A stretch of 64,000 nucleotides of DNA, taken from the NCBI GenBank assembly GCA_947683625.1, contig CANTUR010000039.1:3782001-3846000 (forward strand). Direction: 5' to 3'. The stretch is from Mallotus nudiflorus (Eukaryota; Streptophyta; Magnoliopsida; Malpighiales; Euphorbiaceae). The position numbers were made by a program, and so were the translations under genes. The notes below the pieces were generated by a model, which saw only the letters and a list, made by a program, of their open reading frames with translations, had not been told where the DNA came from and did not search any database. Positions 11,804 through 24,479 of this stretch are shown here, piece after piece; the first letter of the stretch is position 1, and the number at the start of each line of letters is the position of its first letter.

Positions 11804-12905
11804 TATTGACCGTTTGCATGATCAACCCCTTAATTTTGACTTTGATAAGCAATTTGGATTGCTAATGATTTAATTTAAGTGTGTATGTCCTCATTCAAGT
11901 ATCAAGTTATTTTTTCAAAGTTTGAAGATATGCAATGTTTTCTAAAAGGGCATTTATATGCAATTTAATGAATAATATAAAACTATACAAGTCCCTAAGT
12001 TGAATGAATGCTAAAAGACTTAAAAAATGCAAGTGCTTCAAGCTATAAGTGGCTACGCACGAGCCACCCTTTAGATCATGAGGGGGCTCACGAGTAGCTC
12101 CCCTACAGGATGCCTTCAAGCCTTTCATCAGCGCTCAAAAGGTTGAGTTGCTCATGAGCTCCCCTCACGATTGTGAGCTGCTGGTGAGGGTTGCCTGGCA
12201 GCCTCCAATGACTCTTTCAGATTCCAACGGTCATATTTTTTAATAGTCATTAGTTGAACACTATCCTCATGACCGTGAGAGGTAGTTTGACTGTAAAAAG
12301 CTGAAATTTATTAAATGTTGAAGAAGAGAGCTTAATGGTTCTAATAGCCATATTTTTTATCCTCAAGTATATAAACAACACCTGGAGCTTCCTTGAAGTG
12401 TTATATGCTTTGTTGTTGTGAATTTCTCTCTTAGAATTTCTTGAGCTTTATATTCTTTTCTTAATTCCCTTATTGTTCATTAAACTTTTCGAGAGTTGGT
12501 TATGTGTTAGAGATAGGACTTCTACCTTATCTAATTTTTAGGATATATTAGAAGGGAAATGAGTTATTCTTTAAAGAATTGGTTTAAGTGTTTGTCCATT
12601 AAAACACTTAGGTTTATGGTTAGAGCTAGGCTTTGTGTAAAAGCTCATTATTGTATGGTTTAGGGTTGAGCCTTAAAAACTCTTGTAATCTCAATCTTTA
12701 TGAATAAGATTGGTGTGGAGATTGAAAATCTTAACTTAGGAATAAGTTAGGTGGAGACATAAATTCATTTATGAATCAAACTCCTTAAATTTGTGTGTTT
12801 ATTCTTCAATTCTCTTAATCTTCTTTTAATTCTTGCTTAAACCCTTTTAATTTATTTTTAAATATTCAAAAGCCCTATTCACCTCCCCCCTTTAGGGCAA
12901 TTACA
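11804..12905 (+). repeat. Copia-A 5' LTR
   Basis: 1,102 bp, about 90% similar by eye to the 3' LTR. A TATA box (TATATAAA, 12368-12375) lies in the usual place, and CTCATGAG/CTCACGAG palindromes sit upstream of it in U3. Confidence 0.9.
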
Positions 12906-12907
12906 AC

Positions 12908-12922
12908 TGGTATCAAAGATTT
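12908..12922 (+). promoter_or_regulatory. Copia-A primer binding site
   Basis: TGGTATCAAAGATTT two bases after the LTR is a slightly mutated copy of the initiator-tRNA-Met PBS (TGGTATCAGAGC) used by most plant copia elements. Confidence 0.8.
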
Positions 12923-12956
12923 GGTTTTAGGTACTTAATTGCTAGAATTCAAGATC

Positions 12957-14940
12957 ATGGGGAGTGAATCTCTTAATTTCTCTTCATTTAGACCATTCTT
13001 TGATGGGAGTGACTATCCACATTAAAAATTCAAAATGGAGCTCTATCTAGATAGTGATCCAATAAAGTTGTGGGATGTCATCTTAAATGGTTAGGAACCT
13101 CCAAAAGGTAAAGTAAATGATATGGAAGTGGTTCTTAAAAGAAGTCAATAGAATCAAACTCAAAAAAAAGAAAATCACAAAAATAAAAGAGCAATGATCA
13201 CTCTCCTCTCCTTTATGTCAAGAGAAGAAAGTGGTAAAGTTTAACATTGCCAATCTATAAAATAAGTATGGGAAATACTTGAGGATCACTATGAAGGAAA
13301 TGTGCAAATGAGAAGCAAAAAGGTTTAACTCCACATGTATAAGTATGAACTCTTTAAGATGAAGCCTCAAGAATCAATAATTAAAATGACCAATCATTTT
13401 AATGCTCTTCTTACTACTCTAAAGAAACTTAGAAAATATTTTTCCAAGTAATAAGTGAACAACAAGATTCTAAGAATCCTATATAAAAAGGATTGAGAAT
13501 CTAAAGTCACTTTAATTAAGGAAGCACAAAACCTCTCAACTCTCTCAACCGACATGTTCATTGGAAAGCTCTTTACACATGAGCTTACTATAAAGCAAAG
13601 AGGAGATGAGAGAGATAAGAAAGAAGAGAAGAAAAAAAGCATTACATTGAAGGCTATACAAGAAGCTAGTGAATATGAAAGCTTGGTGGACTCTAGTGAA
13701 GATGATGATGAAATATCAATGATCATTAGAGGATTCAAAAAGTTTTTAAAAAGAAAAAGCTTTTTAAGCTAAAGAGACAATAAGAAGTATGAAGGCAAGA
13801 AGAACAAAGACGTTACTTGCTATGAATTCAAGAAACCGGGACACATTAGAAGTGATTTTCCCAAGCTCAAATTCAAGAACAAAGGAGCAAATGACAAGAA
13901 GAAGGCCTTCAAAGCTTCATCGGATGACTCTTTTGAATTAGAAAAGGAAAAAGAGAAATAAGAAGTGGCCAACCTTTGCTTTATGGCTCTTGAAAATAAA
14001 AATGAGGTACCATCTACTTCTCATTCTTCTTATAATGGTTGTGACAATAATGATGATGATGATGATGATGATGAGAGCTCTATTGTAAGCAAACTTATAC
14101 CTATATATAAAAGCTTACTCTCTAAAAAGAAGCTTTACAAGCATAAGTTATCTAGCTTGTCTAAGGAATTTGAAAACTTGAAAAATGATTTCTCTAAACA
14201 TGTTGAATCAAATGAAAAAAAATTATAAATGATTTAAAATCTTTTAATTCCTTGGAGGATCAACTCAAGAAAGCTAATGATAAAAATCTTAAGCTTTCTA
14301 GAGAAATGTTAGAATTGAAGAATTCTATTTCTAAATTTAAAAAGGGAAAGAAGACTTTAGATAATCTACTTGACTCTTAAAAACTCTATGGAAATACTCA
14401 TGGAATTGGATATACAAATGGAATGTCTTCTTTATCATTATCATCTCATATTAAGTTTGTTAAAGCTTCATATGACTTTACTCCCTCTACTTTTAAACCT
14501 CTTGAGACTCAAGCTTTCAAAGCTAAAAGGTCTTATATGTCAAATGATAAGGGCAAGTCTCATAAGACTTAACCTTCCTTAACATAAAGGTCTAATGCAC
14601 AAGCTAAAAGACCCCAACCTAGACATGCTTACATGAACACTAGATACAACACTTTTAATCATGCTACATAATCACCTTACAATAGAGTATGTCATTATTA
14701 ATGCATGTCTCACTTTCCTCCTAAGGCATAAAAGACGTTTAGGAAGCCCACATAACCACAACACAAAAAACATGTTCTATATGTTAGGTAATCATATACT
14801 CTTAGAAGAAATAGATTTGCTAATGTTGAATGCTTCTATTACATAAACAAAGGTCACACTAGTAATGTGTGCTAATATAGGAAATTAAATTCAAATACAT
14901 TGCCTTTGGACTATATTGAAACTAACTAATTTAGACTAAC
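12957..14940 (+). pseudogene. Copia-A gag remnant
   Basis: Starts ATG GGG AGT GAA (MGSESLNFSSFRPFFDGSDY), the conserved start of SIRE-type Gag, and continues through a UBN2-like region (YKYELFKMKPQESI), a zinc-knuckle remnant (CYEFKKPGHIRSDFPK, two Cys of CCHC replaced), an Asp run from (GAT)n at 14050-14075, and a Lys-rich coiled-coil-like stretch. Several in-frame stops and frameshifts break it. The open pieces at 13554-13772 and 13965-14228 are fragments of this one gene. Gag packages the element RNA in the cytoplasm. Confidence 0.8.
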
Positions 14941-14982
14941 AAAGGTTTGGGTTCAAAATATTGCGTAAATTATGTCGTATAG

Positions 14983-15329
14983 GTGTGCTTAAAGTCCATA
15001 AAAGCTAGAAGCAAGTGGTATTTTAATAGTGGATGTTCAAGACATATGGCCGGAGACAAGGAGCAATTCAACAAGCTTAATGCTAAGGATGGAGGTCATG
15101 TCACATATGGGGACAATACCAAAGGGAAGATTGTAGGCATTGGAGAAATTAGTAACCTTCAATCCTTATTTATTCATCATGTTTTGCTTATTGATGGTCT
15201 TAAGCATAATCTACTTAGTATTAGTCAATTGTGTGACATGGGAAATAAAGTCACCTTCTATCCTAGAAATGGCTTTGTTAATAGCTTGAATGATGATGAA
15301 GTAATTTTTAGTGGTGAAAGAGTTGATAA
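14983..15329 (+). pseudogene. Copia-A protease remnant
   Basis: Encodes KWYFNSGCSRHMAGDKEQF...HNLLSISQLCD, the retropepsin domain of copia polyproteins. The catalytic Asp of the expected DSG is Asn here (NSG near 15025), whereas Copia-B keeps DSG. Downstream it is cut by solo LTR E at 15330. Confidence 0.8.
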
Positions 15330-16860
15330 TGTTACTGAAATGCACTAGGTTAATCATTTGTGATTATGTATTGACTTTCTTATTTCATTAATAAAGAGGT
15401 ATTTCATTATTATTTGATTTTATGATAATTATATGAATGGTTAATTCGTACTAAGGCCATCAAGTATGTGACTTAATAGTAAAACCCTTAGATTAAAATA
15501 AGAGTTCTATTCTAATTATCCCTAGTCATTTATTCATTATATAAATATTAAAGTATTAAGGCTAGTATGATATTGACTGATGGTTATGTTTTACTAATCA
15601 TGATAATAAGATATTAAGTCAACTTATAAGTACATGATGAGAGATCATGTACTAGATTGACCCACTATGAGAATCCTACATAGATTATTGTCATAAGTAT
15701 TTCTCATCACAGTAATTTTATTTCAGTCCTTTGACCTTGAAATCATTATGGATTTCTACATAGTTATTTTATGTTTTGACACATTCTAACATTGTCTTTA
15801 ACCGGACGATTAAATAGGATGTTGTTAATATGAAATTAGTTATATGAGGAATATGAGTGATTCAGAAGGAATTTATCCCTCATTAATATGAGAAAGATAT
15901 CTATGGGCCCCTTGATGAGATAGATTGAAGGAAAATGCATGGCCATGCTGAAATGAATTGATAAAGAGTTATCATTTTCAGTTTACTTGGAATCAAGTCA
16001 TAATATTAAACTATATAAGGATGACATTCTATGCCTTATGTTCAATTAAGATATCATGTGATAAAGGGATGATAAAATTCACTGTAATTAGGTTATCTCA
16101 GATTATTGACTTCACATGACTTGGGTAGTCATAATGTCTTGCTAGAGGCCACTTATGACTTGTAGGCCTAAATAGAGATTTAGGCCCACTGCCAATGTTA
16201 TGTCTACAGGGTCACACACTTAGAAAAAGCCCAAAACGAATTTGGGTTTAATAAGCCTAAAATAAACTCTGTGGAAATAAATAATTAAAGTGTTTTATTT
16301 ATTTATTTATTTAAGATAAATGTTATTTTAAATAAATAAATAAGATATTATTTCTGATTTGTTTTTAAAACAAAATCAAAATATAAGAAATGGAAAATTA
16401 CCAAAAGGTCATTGGTAGGTGAAACCCTAATTTGGAGTCTATAAATATGTTATATTCTCTAAGGTTTAACTCACTTATTTTTCCTGCCTCCAAAAACATT
16501 TTCTCTCTTCTTAGAAAATAAACACAGAGTTTTTCTTTTGTTCTTGATTTGTGAGACAATTAAGAAAGTTGCTAGCACACACTCCAATTCATTTTTATGA
16601 AGGGCCATTTGTGTGGATACCTATAGAGGACGCATCCTTTTGGAGACGTCTAGATCCGAACAACCAAAGCAAAAAGCTTGAAGTAAGGTGTCACTGGTGT
16701 GAACCTCCTCTCATCCTTCCAGAAAATCTTGCCTTTTCTGCATTTTGGTAAGATTCTTGAAACCCTAGATTTAATCGAGCAGTCGAATTACATGGATCTA
16801 GGTTTGGGAACGTGATAAATTTTTAATTTTTCCACTGTGTTTATATCATAAAACCCAATA
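15330..16860 (+). mobile_element. Solo LTR E inserted in Copia-A pol
   Basis: 1,531 bp starting TGTTACTG, flanked by GATAA on both sides (15325-15329 and 16861-16865). Removing it restores the alignment of Copia-A with Copia-B (AGTGGTGAAAGAG..GATAATGT / TCTATGTTATTGAC). It has its own TATA box (TATAAATA near 16440) in plus orientation and a TTTATTTA/TAAATAAA hairpin at 16296-16343. The right end is TA rather than CA, probably mutated. Architecture resembles the C-family LTRs (a shared AGTCCTTTGACCT block), but it is a different family. The 66-residue open frame at 16551 in its 3' part is not a gene. Confidence 0.85.
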
Positions 16861-16865
16861 GATAA

Positions 16866-18048
16866 TGTCTATGTTATTGACTTGAATAAAGTTAATAACA
16901 AAGACTTTAAATGCTTGATGTCTATTTCCTATGACATATGGACTTGACATTGAAGATTAGGACATGCAAACTTTGAGCTTTTAGATAATCTTAGTATGCA
17001 TGAACTTGTGGTTAGGTTACCTAAACTCAAGTTCAATAAGGGCAACCCTTGTGATGTTTAGCAAAAGGGAAAACAATATAAATTTTCTTTTAAGCTTAAG
17101 AATGTACTGTCCACTTCTAGGCCACTTGAACTTATTTATATGGACTTATTTGGTCCTACTAGAGTTATTAGTCTAGGTGGAATGCACTATGTATATGTCT
17201 TGGTTGATGATTACTCTAAATACAGTTGGGTGTGTTTCCTTGCTTATAAAAATTATGCTGTTAAGGCATTTGAAATTTTTTCAAAAAGAGTTAAAAAAAA
17301 AAGGTTTTTATATTTCAACTATTAGATTTAATCATGGAATCAAATTTGAAAATGAATTCTTCAAAACATTTTGCAATGAAAATGGTATTTCTTGTACCTT
17401 TTCTTCTCCTAGAAAACCTTAACAAAATGGGGTTGCTAAAAGGAAAAATAGGACTATAGTGGAAATGGCTAGAACAATGCTTCATGAGTATAATTTACCT
17501 TTATACTTTTGGATGGAAGCCATTAACATTTCTTGCTTTAAAGCAAATAGAGTCTTTAAAAGACTAATCTTAAATAAAACTTCTTATGAGTTTTAGAATA
17601 ATAGAAACCCAAAATCTTATATCTTAAAGTATTTGGATGCAAGTGCTTTATATTGAACACCAAGGATAATAGAAAACCCAAAATCTTATATCTTAGAGTA
17701 TTTGGATGCAAGTGCTTTATATTGAACACCAAGGATAACTTTAGAAAATTTGATTCTAAATCTGATAAAGGAATTTTCCTAGGCTATGCCACCTCTAGCA
17801 AAGCATATAAAGTCTTTAACAAAAGGACTCTAGTAGTTTAAGAGTTAATGCATGTAATGTTTGATGAATTTAACCCACTTGATCTTAGAAAGGATTTTAG
17901 TAGTGTTGATAGTGTTATAGATGAGCTTGTGGATATAAACATTCAAGAAGAAAATGCTAGCAAACCTTTAGAGCTTGAAGGTCCTACAAAGGAAGACAAT
18001 GAGGAGATGCGTCAACCTACCTTGAAGGATCAACTCCTAAAGGAATGA
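16866..18048 (+). pseudogene. Copia-A integrase remnant
   Basis: GAG-pre-integrase remnant (16940-17100), then the integrase core with YMDLFGPTRVISLGG, YVLVDDYSKYSWV and GVAKRKNRT. Of the D-D-E triad, the first Asp (MDLFGP) survives, the second is Asn (FNHGIKFEN in place of a SDHG-type motif) and the Glu is Lys (AKRKNRT). A 69-bp duplication and a frameshift follow. The recognisable pol ends at the stop at 18046-18048, just before the deletion junction. Confidence 0.82.
17597..17734 (+). repeat. 69-bp tandem duplication within Copia-A integrase
   Basis: CCCAAAATCTTATATCTTA at 17608 recurs at 17677, and ATTTGGATGCAAGTGCTTTA at 17631 recurs at 17700. The spacing is exactly 69 bp, with one substitution and one single-base indel seen. 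Confidence 0.92.
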
Positions 18049-18058
18049 CATTTTAAGA

Positions 18059-19101
18059 AAGACAAGCAATTTGGATTGCTAATAATTTAATTTAAGTGTG
18101 TAGGTCCTCATTCAAGTATCAAATTATTTGTTCAAATTTTGAAGGTATGCAATGTTCTCTAAAAGGGCATTTATATGCAATTTAATAAATAATATAAAAC
18201 TACACAAGTCCCTAAGTTGAACGAATGCTAAAGGACTTAAAAAATGTAAGTTCTTTAAGCTACAGGTGGCTGCTCATGAGCCACCATCCAAATTATGAGA
18301 GGGCTCATGAGCAACCCCCCTACAAGATGCCTTTAAGCTTTTCCTCAGCGCTCAAGAGGCTGAGTCGCACAAGAGCTATGCCTCATGATCATGAGCCACT
18401 TGTGAGGGTCATTTAGAAGCCTCTAATGGCTCTTTTAGACTCAAACAATCATATTTTTTAATATGCACGAGATGGACATTGCCCTCATGATCGTGAATGG
18501 TAGTTCGACTACAAAAAGCTGAAATTCATTACATGTTAAAGAAGAGAGCTTAGAGGTGCAATTAATGGTTCTAATAGACATATTCTTTATCCTCAAGTAT
18601 ATAGACAACACCTGCAACTTCATTGAAGTGTTAGACACTTTGTTGTTATGAATTTCTCTCTTAGCATTCGTTGAGCTTTAATATTCTTCTCTTAATTCCT
18701 TTATTATTCATTAAACTCTTTGAGAATTGGTTGTGTGTTAGAGATAGGACTTCTACCTCATCTAATTCTTCAAGTAGATTAGAAAGCAAGTGAGATTATT
18801 GTCTAAGGAATTAGTTTAAGTGTTTATCCATTAAAACACTTGGGTTTGTGGTTAGAGTATGGTTTAGAGTTGAGCCTTAAAAACTAATCTCAATCTTTGT
18901 GAATAAAATTAGTGTAGAGATTGAAAATCTTAACTTGGGAATAAGTTAGGTAGAGATGTAGATTTATTTGTGAATCGAACTACTTAAATTTGTGTGGTCA
19001 TGCTTCCTTTCTCTTAATCTTCTTTTAATTCTTACTTAAACCCTTTTAATTTATTTTTAAATATTTAAAAGCCCTATTCACCCCCTTCTAGGGCAATTAC
19101 A
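18059..19101 (+). repeat. Copia-A 3' LTR, 5'-truncated
   Basis: Homology to the 5' LTR begins at its position about 40 (GACAAGCAATTTGGATTGCT) and continues to ...GGCAATTACA. The polypurine tract and the first ~40 bp are lost in the internal deletion. Confidence 0.88.
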
Positions 19102-20867
19102 CCTCCATTCACTTAGCCTTAAGTTAAACATAAGGTATCTCATGCACGTAGAGATTATCCATTAACTTTTTACTTTGAGTGTAAAATAAGCAAGCTCATG
19201 CATGTACAAATTCTTCACTGGCTAAAGGTGAATGTTTATGACATTTTTTCTGGTGTCCTTCATGCAATCACATGCATGAAAAGCATGTGCTTAGGTGGCC
19301 ACCATGTAAGCATGAGCATCTCATGCTCTTGCTTCAATGACACCTCTTTTAGTAAGCGGGCTTTAATTAGTTTGGCTCATTTAACTCTTAAATAGGCCTA
19401 TATAACACATTTTAATTAGATATTTGGGCTTTATCTAACACTTAAATAAGGCACATCTCACTAATATACATTAATATCCTAGCCCATTTATCTTTCATTA
19501 AGCTACATCTTTATAGTCCATCTTATGACCCATATCCAAACTAGTATTAAGACAAATATTAGTTTGCTCCTTAAACTTAATATCACATATTAAATTAAGT
19601 CAAAATTAATAGTTAAATATATAATTAATTCTAACCTTTGAATTAGATTTTGAGATATGCTAAATCCCCACACATGCATAAATCCAATTTACTTAATTTA
19701 ATTAATTAATTTAAATAATTTAATTAAGAATTAAATTAATAACTATCATTATCAGTGAAAATCTTATGTGTGACTTAGTAGGTCCAAGTTCAAATGACAA
19801 TAGAACATGATATTCAATCTTAATATTATAGGAAACTCTTTCCAAGCTAAATATGAAAATTCTAATTAATTATATTTTGTTCTTATAAGTCATGAGTGAC
19901 CCTTAACATAGCTGTCATGACTACCCAATTGGAAATGAATGTTATCCATAGATTCACAATAACCATAGAAAATGAACACCATGCACTAAAAGTCCTTTCA
20001 TCGATTTCGGCTAGAATTATGGTCAAGTCAAACTCTAATTGCCTCAATCATATGACCTTATCTTTAGTTTAATTCTTGATAAAATATAACTTTTACTAAA
20101 AACTCTTTTTAGCATCAAAATGCTTTTTGGGTAACTCAAGTTTAACCAGGCTAGATACTTATTCATCGAAAATAACTTAGATAACATAGGACCTTATCTT
20201 GATTCACTCCACGTAACGAATTCCATATTGGGCGATCACTCACCCTTACATATAATTGACTAGAGCCACCACATGCCATATACTTATATATTGCTAACAC
20301 AAGCATATAAGTAATAACAAACCTTAACCAATCATATACAAATGATTATGTCACCTCAATTCAAAGGACCATATGCACCATTACATCTAAGATAATGATT
20401 TGTTAATAAAAGTGAATTTCTATTAAATCACATATCTTATGTCATAGTTTGATTCACCCATCACATAAGTATCCACATGTTTATTCTAATATCTCATATT
20501 AAGTAGCATAAAATTCACTACCTCCTATTATCAATATCATATACTAATTAAGGAAAATAGACAGAGGTGATAGTATACAAATTAATACTACCTATATATT
20601 AATATATGACTATAAACATTTTATAGCATATGTACTAAATGAATTTGTCACTTTGTCATACCTCAAAATTTTAACTATCCTAAAAAATGGTTCGATAATG
20701 GAAATAACATTCCAAAGCTGACAAGAGTCTGTTTGGTTGTACTACTTTTGAAGTATGCAAAAGTTTAAAAAACCTAAAAATTCTTAAACCAGACTTTTAA
20801 GGTGATGAATTGATCATTAAATCATTGAATTGCTTTTAGATTTTATGAAATGAGTTCTTAAAATTAT

Positions 20868-21960
20868 TATTGACCATTTGCATGATTAAACTCCTAATTT
20901 TGGACTTTGACAAACAATTTAAATTCTAATGATTTCATTTAAGTATGTAGGAAGTTGATCAATTATAAAGTATAAAAGCTTAATGTTTAGAAATGTTAAA
21001 ATACTTCTTAAAATAGTATTTAGCATGTATTTTATGAAGTACATGAACTAATCCAAGTGCCTAAATTAATTAATACAAAAGGAGCAAAGAAAAATCAATT
21101 TTTAGACTTACAAGTGTCTCCTTATGAGCTGGTCATGAGCTGTCCTTTGTTGGTGCTTTTTTTGAGCCGTTTCAGCTGTTTTGGACTATGCCATTCATGA
21201 TCATGAGTAGCTCATGAGGGTAGTCTAGATAGCTCAAAATAGGCAAAAATAAGTAAATTTCAAACTCCAATGGTCCTTAAATCGACCCTCATAAGCCAAG
21301 ACACTACCTTCGTGACTATGAGCAATGTTTCGGCTGTAAAATTTTGAAAAAAACTCAAGAATGTTTGAAATACGTTAGAGACACAATCAATGCCTCTAAC
21401 AACCATATTTTTGAGTTTTTTATCTATATAAACTACTCTTAGAGCTCTATTGAAGTTAAGATACTTGCTTATTAGAATTCTCCATCTTAACATTCATCAA
21501 AGCTCTTAAACTCTTAAACATTTATTCTTTGTTTCATTAACTTTTATAAGAGTTAGTTATGTGTTAGAAATATAATTTTTACTTCATCTACGTCTTGGGA
21601 TAGATTAGAAAGGGCATGAGATTTATTTCTAAAGGAATTATTTTAAGTGTTTAGCCATTAAAACACTTAGGAATTGGTTTAAGAGTGAGTGTATAAACTA
21701 TTGATTACAAGGTTGGAGAGTGAGCCTTAAACTCTTGTGTAATCTAAATCTTGTAAATAAGATTGTGTGAGATTGAAAATCCTAACTTAGGGATAAGTTA
21801 GGTAGAGACGTAGGATTGTAGAGAATCCAAACTCCTTAAATAATTATGTTCATTATTCTTCCTACTCTATTCTCTTTTAATTCTTGCACAATTCCTTTAA
21901 ATTATTTTTATTTTTCTAAAATCCTCATCAGCCTTATTCAACCCCTATAAGGCACTTTCA
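20868..21960 (+). repeat. Copia-B 5' LTR
   Basis: 1,093 bp. TATA box CTATATAAA at about 21425. CTCATGAG-type palindromes in U3 (21120-21330), as in Copia-A. Confidence 0.9.
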
Positions 21961-21962
21961 AT

Positions 21963-21980
21963 TGGTATCAGAGCTTGGAT
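21963..21980 (+). promoter_or_regulatory. Copia-B primer binding site
   Basis: TGGTATCAGAGCTTGGAT, an unmutated initiator-tRNA-Met PBS core two bases after the LTR. Confidence 0.9.
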
Positions 21981-22011
21981 TCTAGGAACTTAATTGCTAG
22001 AATATAAGATC

Positions 22012-23124
22012 ATGGGGAGTGAACTTCAAGATTTTTCTTCACTTAGACCATTCTTTAATGGTAGTGACTATCCTTATTGGGAGTTCAAAATGGAGCTATA
22101 TCTTAATTGTGATTCCATTAGACTTTTAAAAGTTATTCTCAAAGGTTGGTAACCATCAAAAATTACCATTGATGGTGTACAAACTACTTTTTCAAGAAGT
22201 GATTGGAGCAATGATCAAAAGGAATAAAACTACAAAAATAAGAAAGCTATGATCACTCTACTCTTTTCCATGACAAGAGAAGAAAGAGGTAAGGTTTAAT
22301 ATTGAATTTCTGCTAAGAAAATATGGGAAACTTTAAAGAACCATTATAAAAGCAATATACAAGTAAAAAGCAAGAAGGTTTAACTTCATATATATGAGTA
22401 TAAACTCTTCAAAATGAAGCCTCAAGAATCAATCATGGAGATGATAAACTATATTAATGCTCTCCTTACAACTCTCAAGAAACTTGGAAAATATTTCTCC
22501 AAGGAAGAAGTAAACAATAAGATTCTAAGAATCTTACCTAAAAAGGATTAGAAATCTTAGGTTACTTCAAATGAGGAAGCTCAAAACCTCTCTACTCTCT
22601 TAATCGATGTTCTTATTAGCAAGCTCTTAACACATGAGCTTATAATTAAATAAATAGGAGAGGAGTAAAAAGAGAAAGAAGAAAAGAAAAAGAGTATAAC
22701 ATTGAATGCTTCACTAGAAGAAAGTGAAGATGATAATATTGAAGATTCTAGTGATGAAGATAGTGATATTACCATGTTCACTAGGAACTTCAAGAAGTTT
22801 TTGAGAAAGAAAACTTTTTCAAGAATAAGAGACTTCAATAAGAAGTATGAAGGGGAAGGTGAGAAGAAAACTAAAGAAGTTACGTGATATGAATGTAAGA
22901 AACCGAGTCACATATGAAGTGAGTGTCCCAAACTCAAATTTAAGAATAAAGGAGCAAAGGAGAAAAGGAGAAAAGAAAAGCCTTTAGAGCTATATGGGAT
23001 CACTCCTCCTAATTGAAAATGGAAGAAAAGCAACAAGCAGTAGCCAACCTTTGCTTCATGGCTCTTGAAAATGAAAATAAGGTACCATATACTTCTAATT
23101 CTTCTTGTGATGATTATTGTTAAT

Positions 23125-23170
<46 letters not shown>

Positions 23171-23453
23171 GAGCTCTACTGTGAGCAAACTCTTGCTTAA
23201 ATGCAAAATCTTACTTTCTAAGAAGAAATATTATAAGCATAAGTTAACTAGCTTAACCAAGGAATTTGAAAACTTAAAAAATAAATTTTCTAATCTTGTT
23301 AAATCAAACGATAAACTTACTAGTGATTTAAAAAATTCTAATTCCTTAGAAGAGCAACTAAAGAAAGTAAGTGATGAAAATCATAAGCTTTCTAATGAGG
23401 TGATAGAGTTAAAAATTTCATTTCTAAATTCAAAAGAGGAAAGGAGAGTTTAG
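22012..23453 (+). pseudogene. Copia-B gag remnant
   Basis: Begins MGSELQDFSSLRPFFNGSDY (ATG at 22012) and aligns throughout with Copia-A gag. It includes a UBN2-like region (YEYKLFKMKPQESI), an acidic EESEDDNIEDSSDEDSD stretch, a zinc-knuckle remnant (YECKKPSHI.SECPK), an Asp-coding (GAT)n tract, and a coiled-coil Lys/Glu-rich tail (23181-23453). Several stops interrupt it. SIRE-type Gag is unusually long, and this one fits that pattern. Confidence 0.82.
23126..23171 (+). repeat. (GAT)n microsatellite coding poly-Asp
   Basis: About 15 consecutive GAT triplets in the gag frame. The homologous tract in Copia-A (14050-14075) is about half as long, so the tract has changed length independently in the two copies. 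Confidence 0.92.
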
Positions 23454-24066
23454 ATAGTCTACTTGACTCTCAAAAACTCTATAGGAACACTTATGAAATT
23501 GGATATAAAAATGGAATGACATATTCCTCATCATCATCTCATATTAAATTTGTTAAGGCCTCATATCATTCTATTCCTTATACTTCTAAACAAATTAAGA
23601 CTCAAGCTTCCAATGCTAAGGAGTCTTATGTGTCAAATAACAAAGGGAAGTCTCACAAGACATAACCCTCATTAACACGAAGAGGTAAGTCATAAGCTAA
23701 AAGACCTTAACTTAAATATGCTTAGATGTATACTAGACACAATACTCTTAAACATGTTGCACAAACCTATGAAAATACACATTGTCATTATCAATATATG
23801 TCTTATACTATGACTCAAAAAAATTTTAGGAGGCATACACAATCATAACACAAAAGGTATGCTTTATATATCAGGAAATCATATCCTACTAGAAGAAATA
23901 AATTTGCCAATGTCAAATTTTTTTATTGCATGATGAAAGGTCACTCTAGCAATGTATGCTTTTATCAAAAACTACATTTGTAATTGCTACCTTTGGATTA
24001 TTTTGAGACTAATAAACGTACAATAATTAAGGTTTGTGTTTAAAAAAATGGTTAAATTATGTTATA

Positions 24067-24430
24067 CAGGTGTGCTTGAAGTCTACAAGAGCAAAGAGTA
24101 AATGGTATCATGATAGTGGGTGTTTAAGGCATATGATGGGAGACAAGGGGCAATTCAACAAGCATGATGCTAATGATGAAGCACATGTCACATTCGGAGA
24201 CAATGTCAAAGGAAGAATTATAGGTATTGGAGAAATCAGTAATCCTCAATCCTTATTATATATTATATGTTGTTTGTTGAGGGTCTTAAACATAATTTGC
24301 TTAGTATAAGTTAATTATGTGACATGGGAAATAAGGTGACTTTCTATCTTAGAAATTATTGTATTAGTTAGTAGTCTTGATAAAGACAAAGTAATTTTTA
24401 GTGGTGAAAGAGTAAACAATGTCTATGTTA
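24067..24430 (+). pseudogene. Copia-B protease remnant
   Basis: Encodes KSKWYHDSGCLRHMMGDKGQF. The catalytic DSG at 24112 is intact, unlike in Copia-A. A frameshift follows near 24270 (FVEGLKHNLLS is visible only in another frame). Confidence 0.8.
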
Positions 24431-24479
24431 CTGATTTCAATAAAATTGATAATAATGATATCAAATGCTTAATGTTTAT

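Larger units (their letters stand above)
11804..19101 (+). mobile_element. Copia-A, SIRE/Maximus-like Ty1/copia element, internally deleted
   Basis: Bounded by LTRs starting TATTGACC (a TG-to-TA change at the end) and ending CA, with 5-bp flanks CCTCT (11799-11803) and CCTCC (19102-19106), one mismatch. It keeps PBS, gag, PR and IN remnants but has no RT-RNase H. At about 18058 the sequence jumps from just after IN directly into the 3' LTR, about 40 bp past its start. It is disrupted by solo LTR E. Many in-frame stops make it dead. Confidence 0.88.
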
